Shown: in pieces, positions 7,516 through 14,978 of the stretch
Numbering within the stretch: the first letter of the stretch is position 1
Layout of the letters: the number at the start of each line of letters is the position of its first letter
From: Leptospira ellisii
GTDB lineage: Bacteria; Spirochaetota; Leptospiria; Leptospirales; Leptospiraceae
Assembly: GCF_002811955.1 (NCBI RefSeq)
Contig: NZ_NPEF01000075.1
Location: 1 to 17,390 of the forward strand
Reading direction: 5' to 3'
DNA: 17,390 bases
Position numbers and translations under genes: made by a program
The notes under the pieces: model-generated
Database searches by the model: none
What the model was told of the DNA's origin: nothing
Seen by the model: only the letters and a program-made list of their open reading frames with translations

Positions 7516-8847
7516 TTAAAACGAAATCGATTCCACTTCTTCGGATCGAAGCGTCCTCTTTTTACCCTGCGATTCTATTATATAACGGTTTTCGTATTGA
7601 ATGAGATTCCCGTTTAACTCGGTGCCGTCCTTGAGACGTACGGTTTTGTTTCCGAGACGAATGGGTTCGGTTTTTTCGGACGGATTTGTGTTCGAATCCG
7701 CGCTTTGGGAATCGGTTTCGGATTTCTTTTTCGAACCATCGACGGGCGCGTTCGTTTTCTTTCGGATTTCGGACGGCCAATTCGACGGAATTCGGACTTC
7801 CCGTTCGCCTCCTAAATGTTCCGATTCCTTTTCGAGAAACTCGGATTCTGCCGGATCCAATTCCCTTTTACGAAGGGAGGCGGAATCCTTTTGCAGTTTT
7901 TTACCGATCGTCTTCAACCGTTCGATCGTTCGAATGCTAAGTTCGGAATCCTTCAAAACGGAAGAGAGCGGAGGCAGAGTTTCGGAGAAGTTTTCTCCCG
8001 ATGCGCCTTCCATTTTGGAACCGGAAAGGACGGTTTCGAAAGCGGTTTCTCGGAATAAACGCGCGTCGTTCGGATCGATGTCGTTTAACATTTTTTCGAA
8101 AGAATTTTTTTCCAAAAGAAAGGGAAGAAGATAATCCGCTCCGGATCGGACTTTTACGGAGCCTTCCCAGACGCTGAGCGAAAATTTTCCTCCTATGTTT
8201 TCGAGAAGAATTTTGGTCCCTAACAGCTGGATCTTTCTTCCCTCCGCGTATAAGGAGGTTTTGTTTTGGGAGTTCGGGGATTCCTTCAATAGAATTCTTC
8301 CCTTCGTCAAAAATACGGATAAGGATCCCGCGTCCGTTTCGGACTCGGGCAACGAGAGGATTTTTACCTCGGAATTTTCGTAAATTCTAAAGCGGATGGA
8401 TCTGTTCCGGCTGTGATATCCCCAATCGCAAAATTCATTTCCCCCTACGGAAACGGAGCCGGACCGCAACGATTGAAAATCACAATTTCCTAATGTATGT
8501 ACCAGGGCCTTTTCGGGGCGGTCGATCCCGCCAGAGTTATATCGATAAACTCCGAAGACGATCAGTAAACTCGCGGCGAGCGCCAAAAAGCCGTATACCG
8601 GTTTTCGAAAACGGTTTTCGAGTCGCGTTTCCGACGTTTCGGAAGAAGAGGAAAGATTCCGCGACAAGGATTGCGGATGGGACTTCAACCCGCTCTGCAT
8701 CCTAACGTAGTTTTCGTATCTTCGTTTGAGCTCGGGTTCCGATTCCGTAATTTCGAGAAGTCGTTCGGTTTCCTCAGGAGAGGATTCGCCGTACAAATAC
8801 GGACCCATTAACTCTTCGAATTCTTCCTGTAGATCCTTGTTATTCAT
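7516..8847 (-). CDS. FecR-type anti-sigma-like membrane protein
   Basis: A 443-residue single-pass membrane protein encoded two bases after the sigma factor gene. Residues 1-83 are cytoplasmic and acidic/helical, as in anti-sigma factors that bind an ECF sigma factor, but there is no zinc-binding HxxxCxxC motif. One membrane segment lies at about 84-101. Residues about 115-235 resemble a FecR domain, with beta-rich segments including SLSVFLTKGRILLKE and KFSLSVWEGSVKVRSG. Residues 250-395 are a charged, low-complexity linker rich in Ser, Lys and Glu. The last 42 residues (402-443, beginning TVRLKDGTEL) form a compact module shared with the next gene product. FecR proteins relay a periplasmic signal to their sigma factor; here the presumed periplasmic part is much longer than in classical FecR. 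The ATG at 8847 follows the sigma stop directly, suggesting translational coupling. Confidence 0.85.
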   Translation of the reverse strand: MNNKDLQEEFEELMGPYLYGESSPEETERLLEITESEPELKRRYENYVRMQSGLKSHPQSLSRNLSSSSETSETRLENRFRKPVYGFLALAASLLIVFGVYRYNSGGIDRPEKALVHTLGNCDFQSLRSGSVSVGGNEFCDWGYHSRNRSIRFRIYENSEVKILSLPESETDAGSLSVFLTKGRILLKESPNSQNKTSLYAEGRKIQLLGTKILLENIGGKFSLSVWEGSVKVRSGADYLLPFLLEKNSFEKMLNDIDPNDARLFRETAFETVLSGSKMEGASGENFSETLPPLSSVLKDSELSIRTIERLKTIGKKLQKDSASLRKRELDPAESEFLEKESEHLGGEREVRIPSNWPSEIRKKTNAPVDGSKKKSETDSQSADSNTNPSEKTEPIRLGNKTVRLKDGTELNGNLIQYENRYIIESQGKKRTLRSEEVESISF

Positions 8848-8849
8848 GA

Positions 8850-9380
8850 CTACAAAATCACTTTCCTTCTTTCTAATTCTTCCCGCAGTAGATCCAACGC
8901 CTTTAAAAGTTTTCTGCTTACGGTTCTCGAAGATATGTTCAATACTTGAGAAGTTCTTTCCAGCGTATAATTGTCGATTTCCTTGAGTAGGATAATGCTT
9001 TTTTCCGGTTCGGGAAGGGTTTCGATCGCTTCCCGTAGTTCCTGTTCGACGACTTTGATTTCCAGGTTCTCGATGAAATCGTCCTTGGCGGAAAACGTTT
9101 CGAAACCGGTTGAATCCCCGTCCAAAACCCTGTCTTGTTCTTTCCTACGTTTTTTTCTATACGTATAATACGTATTTTTTGCGATCGCGGAAGCCCAGGT
9201 ATAAAAACTTCCCTTTTCCTCCGAATACTTCGAAAAAGAACGATAGATATTTAAAAAAACCTCTTGGGCGATATCGTCGCAATCCTGAGGATCTTCGGAT
9301 AAAAATCGGATTACCTTGTAGATCGCATCCTTATAATTCTCGTAGAAGACGGAGAAATCGTGATCGTGTTCTAATTTCAT
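8850..9380 (-). CDS. ECF-type RNA polymerase sigma factor
   Basis: A 176-residue sigma-70 family factor of ECF size. Region 2 covers about residues 9-76: [15 protein letters not shown], then [17 protein letters not shown] for core binding, then [21 protein letters not shown] for -10 recognition. Region 4 is at about 115-172 ([18 protein letters not shown], then a helix-turn-helix with [15 protein letters not shown]) and reads the -35 element. The ATG at 9380 is chosen because it puts region 2 close to the N-terminus. The frame stays open for 79 more codons to 9617, but that stretch would run through a terminator and has no conserved domain. It is first in the operon with the FecR-like and barrel genes. 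ECF factors commonly activate their own operon, but I cannot define their promoter motif here. Confidence 0.94.
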   Translation of the reverse strand: MKLEHDHDFSVFYENYKDAIYKVIRFLSEDPQDCDDIAQEVFLNIYRSFSKYSEEKGSFYTWASAIAKNTYYTYRKKRRKEQDRVLDGDSTGFETFSAKDDFIENLEIKVVEQELREAIETLPEPEKSIILLKEIDNYTLERTSQVLNISSRTVSRKLLKALDLLREELERRKVIL

Positions 9381-9509
9381 GAAAGTCTTTTGAGGAGGCA
9401 ATCCGTTTGACGATTCGATTGATTCCCTTATTTCGTTTTTTCCGGACTTTATCCGTTTAAATTTTCCGTATTTCTTAGAATAGAAAATTTTTAGAAACAC
9501 ACGATTCAA

Positions 9510-9515
9510 ATTATA
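9510..9515 (-). promoter_or_regulatory. Candidate -10 box for the sigma-FecR-barrel operon
   Basis: The minus strand reads TATAAT here, inside the intergenic region and downstream of the lipoprotein terminator. The missing -35 match could mean activator or ECF dependence, or that the box is a chance match in A+T-rich DNA. Confidence 0.25.
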
Positions 9516-9555
9516 ATCTGTAAAAATGGCGTCCCTCCACTTGATACCTACCAGT

Positions 9556-9593
9556 AAAAAAACACGGAAAAAACATTCCGTTTCTTCCGTGTT
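9556..9593 (-). terminator. Rho-independent terminator after the lipoprotein gene
   Basis: On the minus strand AACACGGAA pairs with TTCCGTGTT (plus-strand 9585-9593 with 9561-9569) and a run of T follows (A-run 9556-9560 on the plus strand). It lies about 70 bases after the lipoprotein stop codon. A second copy of ACGGAA in the loop allows a shorter competing stem. Confidence 0.85.
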
Positions 9594-9661
9594 CCACGTC
9601 GCATAATGAATTTCCATTGGAAGTCCTTATACGTTACCGATTTTTTATCTAAGGAAATATT

Positions 9662-10957
9662 TTATTGAGAACTTCCCAATACCGTAGGAAGGTGAAAGAT
9701 CACATTCTTCCTTGCGGAGTTCGTTAGATTATCCACACCGCTCGTTGCGTTCGATCTGTCCGCCACGTTGGTTTGTGGTGAATAAACTCCGTTTCCATCG
9801 TTCGAATCCCAGAACAATACGTTGTCCACGGAGACATCGAAGGCGAGTTTGGTTTTCGTTTCACTCTCTCCGTTTTCTCCGGGAGTTTCGGGAGTTCCGG
9901 GTGTAAAGTCAACGACGAGAACATAAGGAACTTTTTCGTCTTGGGTGCTCAAAGTGGCCGGACCCTTGAACTTGAGTTTTTGGGTTTCGGAGGTGAAGGC
10001 TGTTCCCGGAATTTCGAACGGATTGATCGCGTTAAATCCGCTGTTTGCTCCGCTGTACATATTGCCGCTGTTGTACAGGAATCCGCCCGTGGCGATATCG
10101 ATCAGCAACTCCGAAAAGCTGAATAAACTCATTTCTTCCGGAGACAAGTAAAGACCGGGAAAGAACATGGCGGGCGTGGTCGCATAAATAGGATTCGAAT
10201 CGATTCCGAAAAGCTTTACCGCAACGTCTCCGCGTTTACTCACCATATTCGGCCCGGTGAAGGGAAGCTGAGGTACGTTGAGCATCAGATCCACGTAACG
10301 ATATGCGTTTTCGGTTAGATCCGCCGGGTCGAAGTAATAGGAAAAACTTCTCATCACGATTCCGATCCGATCGTATTGTTCCATACCGTCTTCGGGCAAA
10401 GCCATGATAGGGAGTTGATAATTGTTTTTGGTCGTATCTCCCCCTTCCAAAGGTATGGATGCAAATGCGGAACAAACCTGACTTACTTCCATAGAAGGGG
10501 AAGTAAGCTTCATCAGACTAAAATTAGCATTTTCTAATGTTTCTGCTCCTCTTGCGGGACCTCCGTTGGCTACCGATTTGTACGCCACCAATTGGCATAC
10601 TTCCATCGAAACCGCGGCCGGTGTCAGAAAATTGTCCGTAAATCCGTCTCCTGCCCCGTCCCCGTAGTTTTCGGAATCGTCTCCGCCTAAGTCGGTCAAC
10701 TGAGTCGCTGCGTGCGGAAGCATTCTGTAACCTTGTTTGGAGCGAGCGTGAGCGATACGCGCGTTATTGAGACCGGTAGTATTCGTGAGACGAAATTCCG
10801 CGGTGGAACCGAATCCTCCGGACATTCCAAGAGCGAGTAATAAATTATTTACCGTTTCGTCGTTTTTCTTTGAACCGCAGTCGATCAAAAGAAAAAAAGT
10901 CAGAGTCAGCAAAGAAATCGCTTTTAGGGCGTTCCCTTTCGTTTTGTTTTGTTTCAT
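9662..10957 (-). CDS. Putative outer lipoprotein of unknown function
   Basis: A 431-residue lipoprotein. The N-terminus MKQNKTKGNALKAISLLTL continues into a hydrophobic core and a spirochaetal lipobox LLIDC with lipid-attachment Cys27. The ATG at 10957 is firmly set by a GGAGG site five bases upstream; an in-frame start 16 codons earlier would bury that signal. The mature part has Gly/Asn-rich segments, two further cysteines (121 and 162) that could form a disulfide, and a low-complexity insert TPGTPETPGENGESETKTK late in the protein that looks like a flexible linker. I do not recognise the family. Its own SD and strong terminator suggest a separately regulated transcript. The mature protein is probably exposed on the cell surface or in the periplasm, but nothing in the sequence shows a ligand. 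Confidence 0.87.
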   Translation of the reverse strand: MKQNKTKGNALKAISLLTLTFFLLIDCGSKKNDETVNNLLLALGMSGGFGSTAEFRLTNTTGLNNARIAHARSKQGYRMLPHAATQLTDLGGDDSENYGDGAGDGFTDNFLTPAAVSMEVCQLVAYKSVANGGPARGAETLENANFSLMKLTSPSMEVSQVCSAFASIPLEGGDTTKNNYQLPIMALPEDGMEQYDRIGIVMRSFSYYFDPADLTENAYRYVDLMLNVPQLPFTGPNMVSKRGDVAVKLFGIDSNPIYATTPAMFFPGLYLSPEEMSLFSFSELLIDIATGGFLYNSGNMYSGANSGFNAINPFEIPGTAFTSETQKLKFKGPATLSTQDEKVPYVLVVDFTPGTPETPGENGESETKTKLAFDVSVDNVLFWDSNDGNGVYSPQTNVADRSNATSGVDNLTNSARKNVIFHLPTVLGSSQ

Positions 10958-10962
10958 CGTAA

Positions 10963-10967
10963 CCTCC
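10963..10967 (-). promoter_or_regulatory. Ribosome binding site GGAGG of the lipoprotein gene
   Basis: CCTCC on the plus strand reads GGAGG on the minus strand, five bases before the ATG at 10957. It decides this start over the in-frame upstream one at 11005. Confidence 0.85.
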
Positions 10968-11211
10968 AATGAAATTCGGAGATAATATTCTTTGCTCGGA
11001 GCCAAACTCAGACAAACTCATCCGGAAAAACGGGTTTTTTTCAGCATTTTCTTCGGGGAAACGGGGAAACTTCGATTTGTTTGTGTGGCAAGGCGAAGGT
11101 AGGTTCGAGCCGGTTCGACTTTGAATTTGCGACGATCCTAAATATGAATAGCGGCTTCGTTCGGAACCGGAGGTTTTCGATCAAAACGATCCGTAAAGCG
11201 CCGATTCGTGT
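10968..11211. other. Lipoprotein upstream region with tandem short repeats
   Basis: No gene is supported. Three short direct duplications sit within about 120 bases: CAAACTCA at 11003-11010 and 11013-11020 (10-base period), CGGGGAAA at 11054-11061 and 11062-11069 (8-base period), and GGTTCGA at 11102-11108 and 11112-11118 (10-base period). The lipoprotein promoter must lie here, but I see no clear -35/-10 pair. No terminator is evident for the GT-C-like gene that ends at 11212. Confidence 0.5.
11003..11020. repeat. Direct repeat CAAACTCA x2, 10-base period
   Basis: Two identical eight-base copies two bases apart lie 46-63 bases upstream of the lipoprotein ATG. Same-face direct repeats of this period are typical of binding sites for OmpR/PhoB-type regulators, but no regulator is identified. 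Confidence 0.5.
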
Positions 11212-12780
11212 CTACGGAATCAATTCCGAGAGACGAAGCAGGTTTCCCGGTTCGCGTTTTAGAACTACGATCTTGCGTGGATCGCCGGGAATTCCGCCGA
11301 TCCGATCCGTGAGGACGGGATTGCGGTCGTCCTCGACCAACAGGATTTTCTTTTCGTCGATACGTCTTACTATCCTTTCCAGATCCCGGCCGTTCCTGAC
11401 GTAGAAAATGGAGTGGGTCAGATAAAAAAGTCCGAACGTATTGGCGATATTGAGCTGACCCGTGACGATCACGTCGTAATCCTTCCAGGGAATTTCGGAT
11501 TGTATCCGTGCGAGTCGAATCGATATTTCGCGTAACGTGCGAACCGCTTTGACGTTTACGATCAGGGAATACGAAATCAGGATCGCGAATAAAACCCGGA
11601 TCGCTAATTTCAGTTTCGGTCTTTCTAAGAGGACGTCGTTCCAATTCGCCGAAAGAAGAAACAATACGGTCGCTCCGCACGTTAGATATCTCGAACCCCA
11701 ATCTATGTTAGAATCGTTGGGCGTCAATATGCTGACGGACGCCAAATTCAGACAGAACGCGAGGGTCAACACCTTGTCGAAGAATCGGATACGGGACCAT
11801 CTCAACAAAAACGGAACGATCAGCAATAAATACCAAGGACTGAATCCGAAAAATCCGATCCTTTGGTTTCCGAAAAACAGCAGACTTTTGATGTCGGATA
11901 GTTTTTTCAGGGGATCGAATTCGAATATGGACCGATTTGATTCGGAGGAGATCCTGGAACCCAAAACGGATCCGTATTGAACGGAATTGAAAATCATAAA
12001 AAGGACGAAAGGGACCGAAAATCCCAAGACGAGTCGTATCAGAAACTTCAGCTTTCCCGGATCGAAACGCGAGCTTCCATTTCGGATCAAAAAAAATCCT
12101 GCGCAGCAGGAAACGAACAAAAGAAGCGCTTCAGGTCTGAACCAACACGAAGCGCCGAATAGACATCCCGCTCCTATCGTTTTCCAATCGCCGCGGAAAA
12201 AAGTTTTATCGTTCGGGGGCGGAGATCCCGCGTTTTCCTTCGTTTGAGGACCGGTCGATTCGTTCTCTCCGTTTTTAAGATATTCGGATTCCGAAATCAG
12301 ATAAAAGGACACGAGTATCGACAAGGCGGCGAAGGCAACGTCCGAAAATCCGATGAAGTGATGATACAGCGGCGTTGCAAGAGCGGCTAACGTAGGAACG
12401 AAAACCCGATCGGTTATCTTATACAACAGCAGTAGATACGCACAAAAAAGAAGACCGCAGAAATAGATCAAAAGTTCGGGACGATCGATTTTTACGAAAA
12501 AAGCGGTGATCAACGTGTTTGCGAACGGAAACGGACCGATTACGGATCCATTCGACGCCCTGGACGTTTGAATCGGAAAAAACTCGAAATTCGGATCCGC
12601 CTCCTTTCCTAAAAAGAATATCTCTTCGGATCGATAGTCGGATTCGATCCAACCCTTCGCCTGAAGAACCTTGATTAAACTGTCGGCCGCAAAGGAAGAC
12701 CGAGGCACCAGATAATACGTAACTTGGATGACAACGAGAACGAGCAGTATAACTTGATTTATTTTTGTGAAACGTTTCAT
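11212..12780 (-). CDS. Polytopic membrane protein, GT-C glycosyltransferase-like
   Basis: A 522-residue inner-membrane protein with roughly 9-11 hydrophobic segments, the first at about 8-26 and the last near 392-412, and a soluble C-terminal part (about 415-522). The loop after the first segment (GWIESDYRSEEIFF, about 43-56) and a CWFRPEALLLF segment (212-222) fit the layout of lipid-linked-sugar (GT-C) glycosyltransferases, which transfer sugars on the outer face of the membrane. It resembles a group of putative glycosyltransferases common in Leptospira, but the catalytic acid and substrate cannot be assigned by eye. A hydrophilic low-complexity insert (about 166-198, Asn/Glu/Pro-rich) interrupts the membrane region. 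It lies alone between the lipoprotein and recQ. The ATG at 12780 has no SD; MKRF followed by a hydrophobic segment supports it. Confidence 0.75.
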   Translation of the reverse strand: MKRFTKINQVILLVLVVIQVTYYLVPRSSFAADSLIKVLQAKGWIESDYRSEEIFFLGKEADPNFEFFPIQTSRASNGSVIGPFPFANTLITAFFVKIDRPELLIYFCGLLFCAYLLLLYKITDRVFVPTLAALATPLYHHFIGFSDVAFAALSILVSFYLISESEYLKNGENESTGPQTKENAGSPPPNDKTFFRGDWKTIGAGCLFGASCWFRPEALLLFVSCCAGFFLIRNGSSRFDPGKLKFLIRLVLGFSVPFVLFMIFNSVQYGSVLGSRISSESNRSIFEFDPLKKLSDIKSLLFFGNQRIGFFGFSPWYLLLIVPFLLRWSRIRFFDKVLTLAFCLNLASVSILTPNDSNIDWGSRYLTCGATVLFLLSANWNDVLLERPKLKLAIRVLFAILISYSLIVNVKAVRTLREISIRLARIQSEIPWKDYDVIVTGQLNIANTFGLFYLTHSIFYVRNGRDLERIVRRIDEKKILLVEDDRNPVLTDRIGGIPGDPRKIVVLKREPGNLLRLSELIP

Positions 12781-13081
12781 ACAATATTCTTAGAAAATTA
12801 TGAATAAAAATACGTTTCATCGGGTCTCAGTAAGACAAAAGAATCTTAAAAATAATCGAGTTTCATGTTTTTTAGAAGGACTTTGATGTCTTAGGGGGAT
12901 GGTTTACGGTTAACGTTAGACGAAACTACACCTTCGCGAGAGAAAGCCGCGCCCGCCGTTTCATAAAACTTCTCGACGGAATACGAAGGATGTTCGAAAA
13001 ACAGACCGCGGTTCGTTGCGGCGGACGATGAAAGGGGATCGTTATACGTTTACGGGGAAGGGCGACGGCGACATCGTCCTC
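12781..13081. other. Intergenic region between recQ and the GT-C-like gene
   Basis: This 301-base stretch holds no supported gene. The half next to the GT-C-like gene is A+T-rich and probably contains its promoter, though no good -35/-10 pair stands out. GTTTCAT (ATGAAAC on the minus strand) occurs at 12814-12820, 12860-12866 and 12958-12964, and again as the start of the gene at 12774-12780. The half next to recQ is G+C-rich and has only short hairpins (for example CCGC 13006-13009 with GCGG 13018-13021) and no recognisable terminator. Confidence 0.5.
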
Positions 13082-14959
13082 TTATCTCCATTTTTCCAAT
13101 ATTCTCAGGATTTCGTTTCCGAACTTCTCCACCTTGGCCGAACCCATCCCTTTTACGAGGGAAAGATCTTCCGGAGTTTCCGGCATCGCTTTCGCGATCT
13201 GAAGGATGACCGGATTTTGAAGGACCATAAACTTCTTCCATTTACGGCGCCTCGCTTCCCTGTCTCGGAAATTTTTTAATTCCTGAATGAGGTTTTTGCC
13301 GGGAATCTGTTTTTTCTCCGCGCCGTCGCCGGGCTCTTTCTTTCTTCTCGGCGTGCGGACGATCACGGTGGAGGATAGGATCAACTTGGGGTATTTGTCC
13401 CCGACGATCTTCACTTTTTTCTCGGCGATCCATTCGTCCAAGACGCGGAGAAGCGCTTCTTCCGGAACGGAACGAAGCGTTCCGTATACGGGGAGTTTAT
13501 CCAATTTTTTTCGGAGAATTTCGTTCGAGCGGGATCCGCGCAGAATTCCCGCGATCATACGTTTGCCGAATTTTCCGGGAATCGCCTCCAGAAGACGTTC
13601 GATCGTTTCGGTTTCTTCGTTCGAAAAATCGTATTTTTCCTTCCGCTCCTTTTTGATCTTTTTTTCCTCTTCCCGTTTCAGGAATTGATCCCTTCCGGAA
13701 GAGGAGGGGACGACCGTTTCGGAACCGTTTTCGGAACAGACGTCGCACGTGCCGCAGTTTTGTATCTCCTCTCCGAAATAAGAGCATAACGTTTTTTGTC
13801 TGCAATGAGCGGATAACGCGTATTCTTTGACGTAGGAGAGAAGGGTCTCCCCTCCTTTTCGGTTCGATTCCTTTCCTATGATGAAACTTTGCGTCACCAA
13901 ATCGGAGGGATGATAAAAAAGGACGCAGTCGGATTTTTTCCCGTCCCTTCCGGCGCGTCCCGCCTCCTGATAATAACTTTCCAAAGAAGCGGGGGTTTGA
14001 TAGTGAACGACCAGTCGAACGTCCGGACTATCCAATCCCATTCCGAACGCGTTCGTAGCTACGAGCACGTTCGTCTTTCCTGAGGAATATCCGTCCTGCG
14101 TTTTTTCCCGGCTGGAATCGGTCCTTCCCGCGTGATACTTTCCGGCTTTGAATCCGTTTTTTTTCAGAAGTTCGTAGACCGATTCCACCTTTTGTCTGGT
14201 GGCGCAATATACGATTGCTCTTCCGCTTGCGGTTTTTTGAAAATTGCCGCGGATCAAAATCTCCAATAGATCGCTTTCTCTCGCGGTTTCGTTTTGCGGA
14301 TAACGGATGGAAAAGTTCAGATTCTCCCTGTAAAAACTCCCTTTGATCAGAGCCGGATCTTTGAGTCCCAGTGAGTCGGATATGTCCTTGACCACGCGTT
14401 CTGTTGCGGTTGCGGTTAACGCGACGACCGGAATTCCCTTCGGGAACCTGTCCCTGAGTTCGTAGAGTTTTCTATATTCCGGTCGGAAGTCGTGTCCCCA
14501 TTGCGAAACGCAGTGCGCTTCGTCCACCGCGATCCGTTTTAAGGGAAGTTTCGGAAGAATCTCCATCACCTGACGGCTCAAGGCCTTTTCCGGAGAAAGA
14601 TAAAGGATTTTGATTTTGCCCGTGGAAGCGCGGCTTAAAATTCTCAATTGCTCCAGATCGTCCTGCGTGGAATTGCAGTATTCCGCGGGAATCCCTTTCG
14701 CCTTGAGAGAATCCACCTGATCCTTCATCAACGCGATCAACGGCGAAATGACGAGCGTCAACGAGGATTCCTCCAGGACCGAAGGAAGCTGATAGATAAG
14801 GGATTTTCCGCCTCCGGTCGGAAGGACGACTAACGTGTCGTTTCCGTTCAACACGGAATCGATCGCCTCTTTTTGTCCCTTTCTGAATCTGGACAATCCC
14901 CAGACGTCATTAAGGGCGGATTCTAAATTTTGAATGCGGGTTTCGTGTTCGGAATTCAT
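13082..14959 (-). CDS. recQ: ATP-dependent DNA helicase RecQ
   Basis: A 625-residue 3'-5' DNA helicase used in recombination and repair of stalled forks. All parts of a full-length RecQ are present: a Q-like motif near [13 protein letters not shown] (21-33), Walker A LPTGGGKS (46-53), DEAH within [18 protein letters not shown] (145-162), ALTATAT (180-186), motif V around [14 protein letters not shown], and motif [14 protein letters not shown] (329-340). The zinc-binding cysteines are 386, 402, 405 and 408. A winged-helix RQC domain follows (about 445-530), then a C-terminal HRDC domain (about 555-625). A lysine/glutamate-rich linker (about 410-443) joins zinc and winged-helix domains. The ATG at 14959 is chosen because the frame upstream overlaps the end of mnmC and adds nothing RecQ-like. 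It is 19 bases downstream of the mnmC stop and so likely cotranscribed. Confidence 0.97.
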   Translation of the reverse strand: MNSEHETRIQNLESALNDVWGLSRFRKGQKEAIDSVLNGNDTLVVLPTGGGKSLIYQLPSVLEESSLTLVISPLIALMKDQVDSLKAKGIPAEYCNSTQDDLEQLRILSRASTGKIKILYLSPEKALSRQVMEILPKLPLKRIAVDEAHCVSQWGHDFRPEYRKLYELRDRFPKGIPVVALTATATERVVKDISDSLGLKDPALIKGSFYRENLNFSIRYPQNETARESDLLEILIRGNFQKTASGRAIVYCATRQKVESVYELLKKNGFKAGKYHAGRTDSSREKTQDGYSSGKTNVLVATNAFGMGLDSPDVRLVVHYQTPASLESYYQEAGRAGRDGKKSDCVLFYHPSDLVTQSFIIGKESNRKGGETLLSYVKEYALSAHCRQKTLCSYFGEEIQNCGTCDVCSENGSETVVPSSSGRDQFLKREEEKKIKKERKEKYDFSNEETETIERLLEAIPGKFGKRMIAGILRGSRSNEILRKKLDKLPVYGTLRSVPEEALLRVLDEWIAEKKVKIVGDKYPKLILSSTVIVRTPRRKKEPGDGAEKKQIPGKNLIQELKNFRDREARRRKWKKFMVLQNPVILQIAKAMPETPEDLSLVKGMGSAKVEKFGNEILRILEKWR

Positions 14960-14978
14960 CGATCGCCGTTTCCGGATC

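Larger units (their letters stand above)
9381..9661. other. Leader and spacer between the lipoprotein and sigma genes
   Basis: This 281-base, A+T-rich stretch holds the lipoprotein terminator (9556-9593) and, on the minus strand, a TATAAT (9510-9515) that could be a -10 box for the sigma operon, about 130 bases before its ATG. No convincing -35 partner is present; a GGAGGG sequence lies at the expected distance instead. No small gene is supported. Confidence 0.5.

Noticed and set aside
7601..8134. 177-codon open frame on the plus strand
   Set aside because: Antisense to the FecR-like gene; Ser/Phe/Arg-rich shadow of its Glu/Lys-rich linker.
9472..9480. TTCTTAGAA, also present at 12787-12795 upstream of the GT-C-like gene
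   Set aside because: A short A+T-rich near-palindrome at different distances from the two starts; likely coincidence.
9381..9617. 79-codon N-terminal extension of the sigma factor frame
   Set aside because: It runs through the upstream terminator and lacks any sigma-factor homology; the ATG at 9380 gives a normal ECF length.
12419..12820. Minus-strand frame starting MKRIFIHN just upstream of the GT-C-like gene
   Set aside because: The start looks tempting because it resembles MKRFTKIN of the real gene, but it continues as an out-of-frame shadow inside that gene.
12800..12886. 28-codon plus-strand frame in the intergenic region
   Set aside because: No ribosome binding site and no recognisable composition; expected by chance.
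13016..13279. Small plus-strand frame overlapping the recQ 3' end
   Set aside because: Mostly antisense to the HRDC domain and without SD or conserved features.
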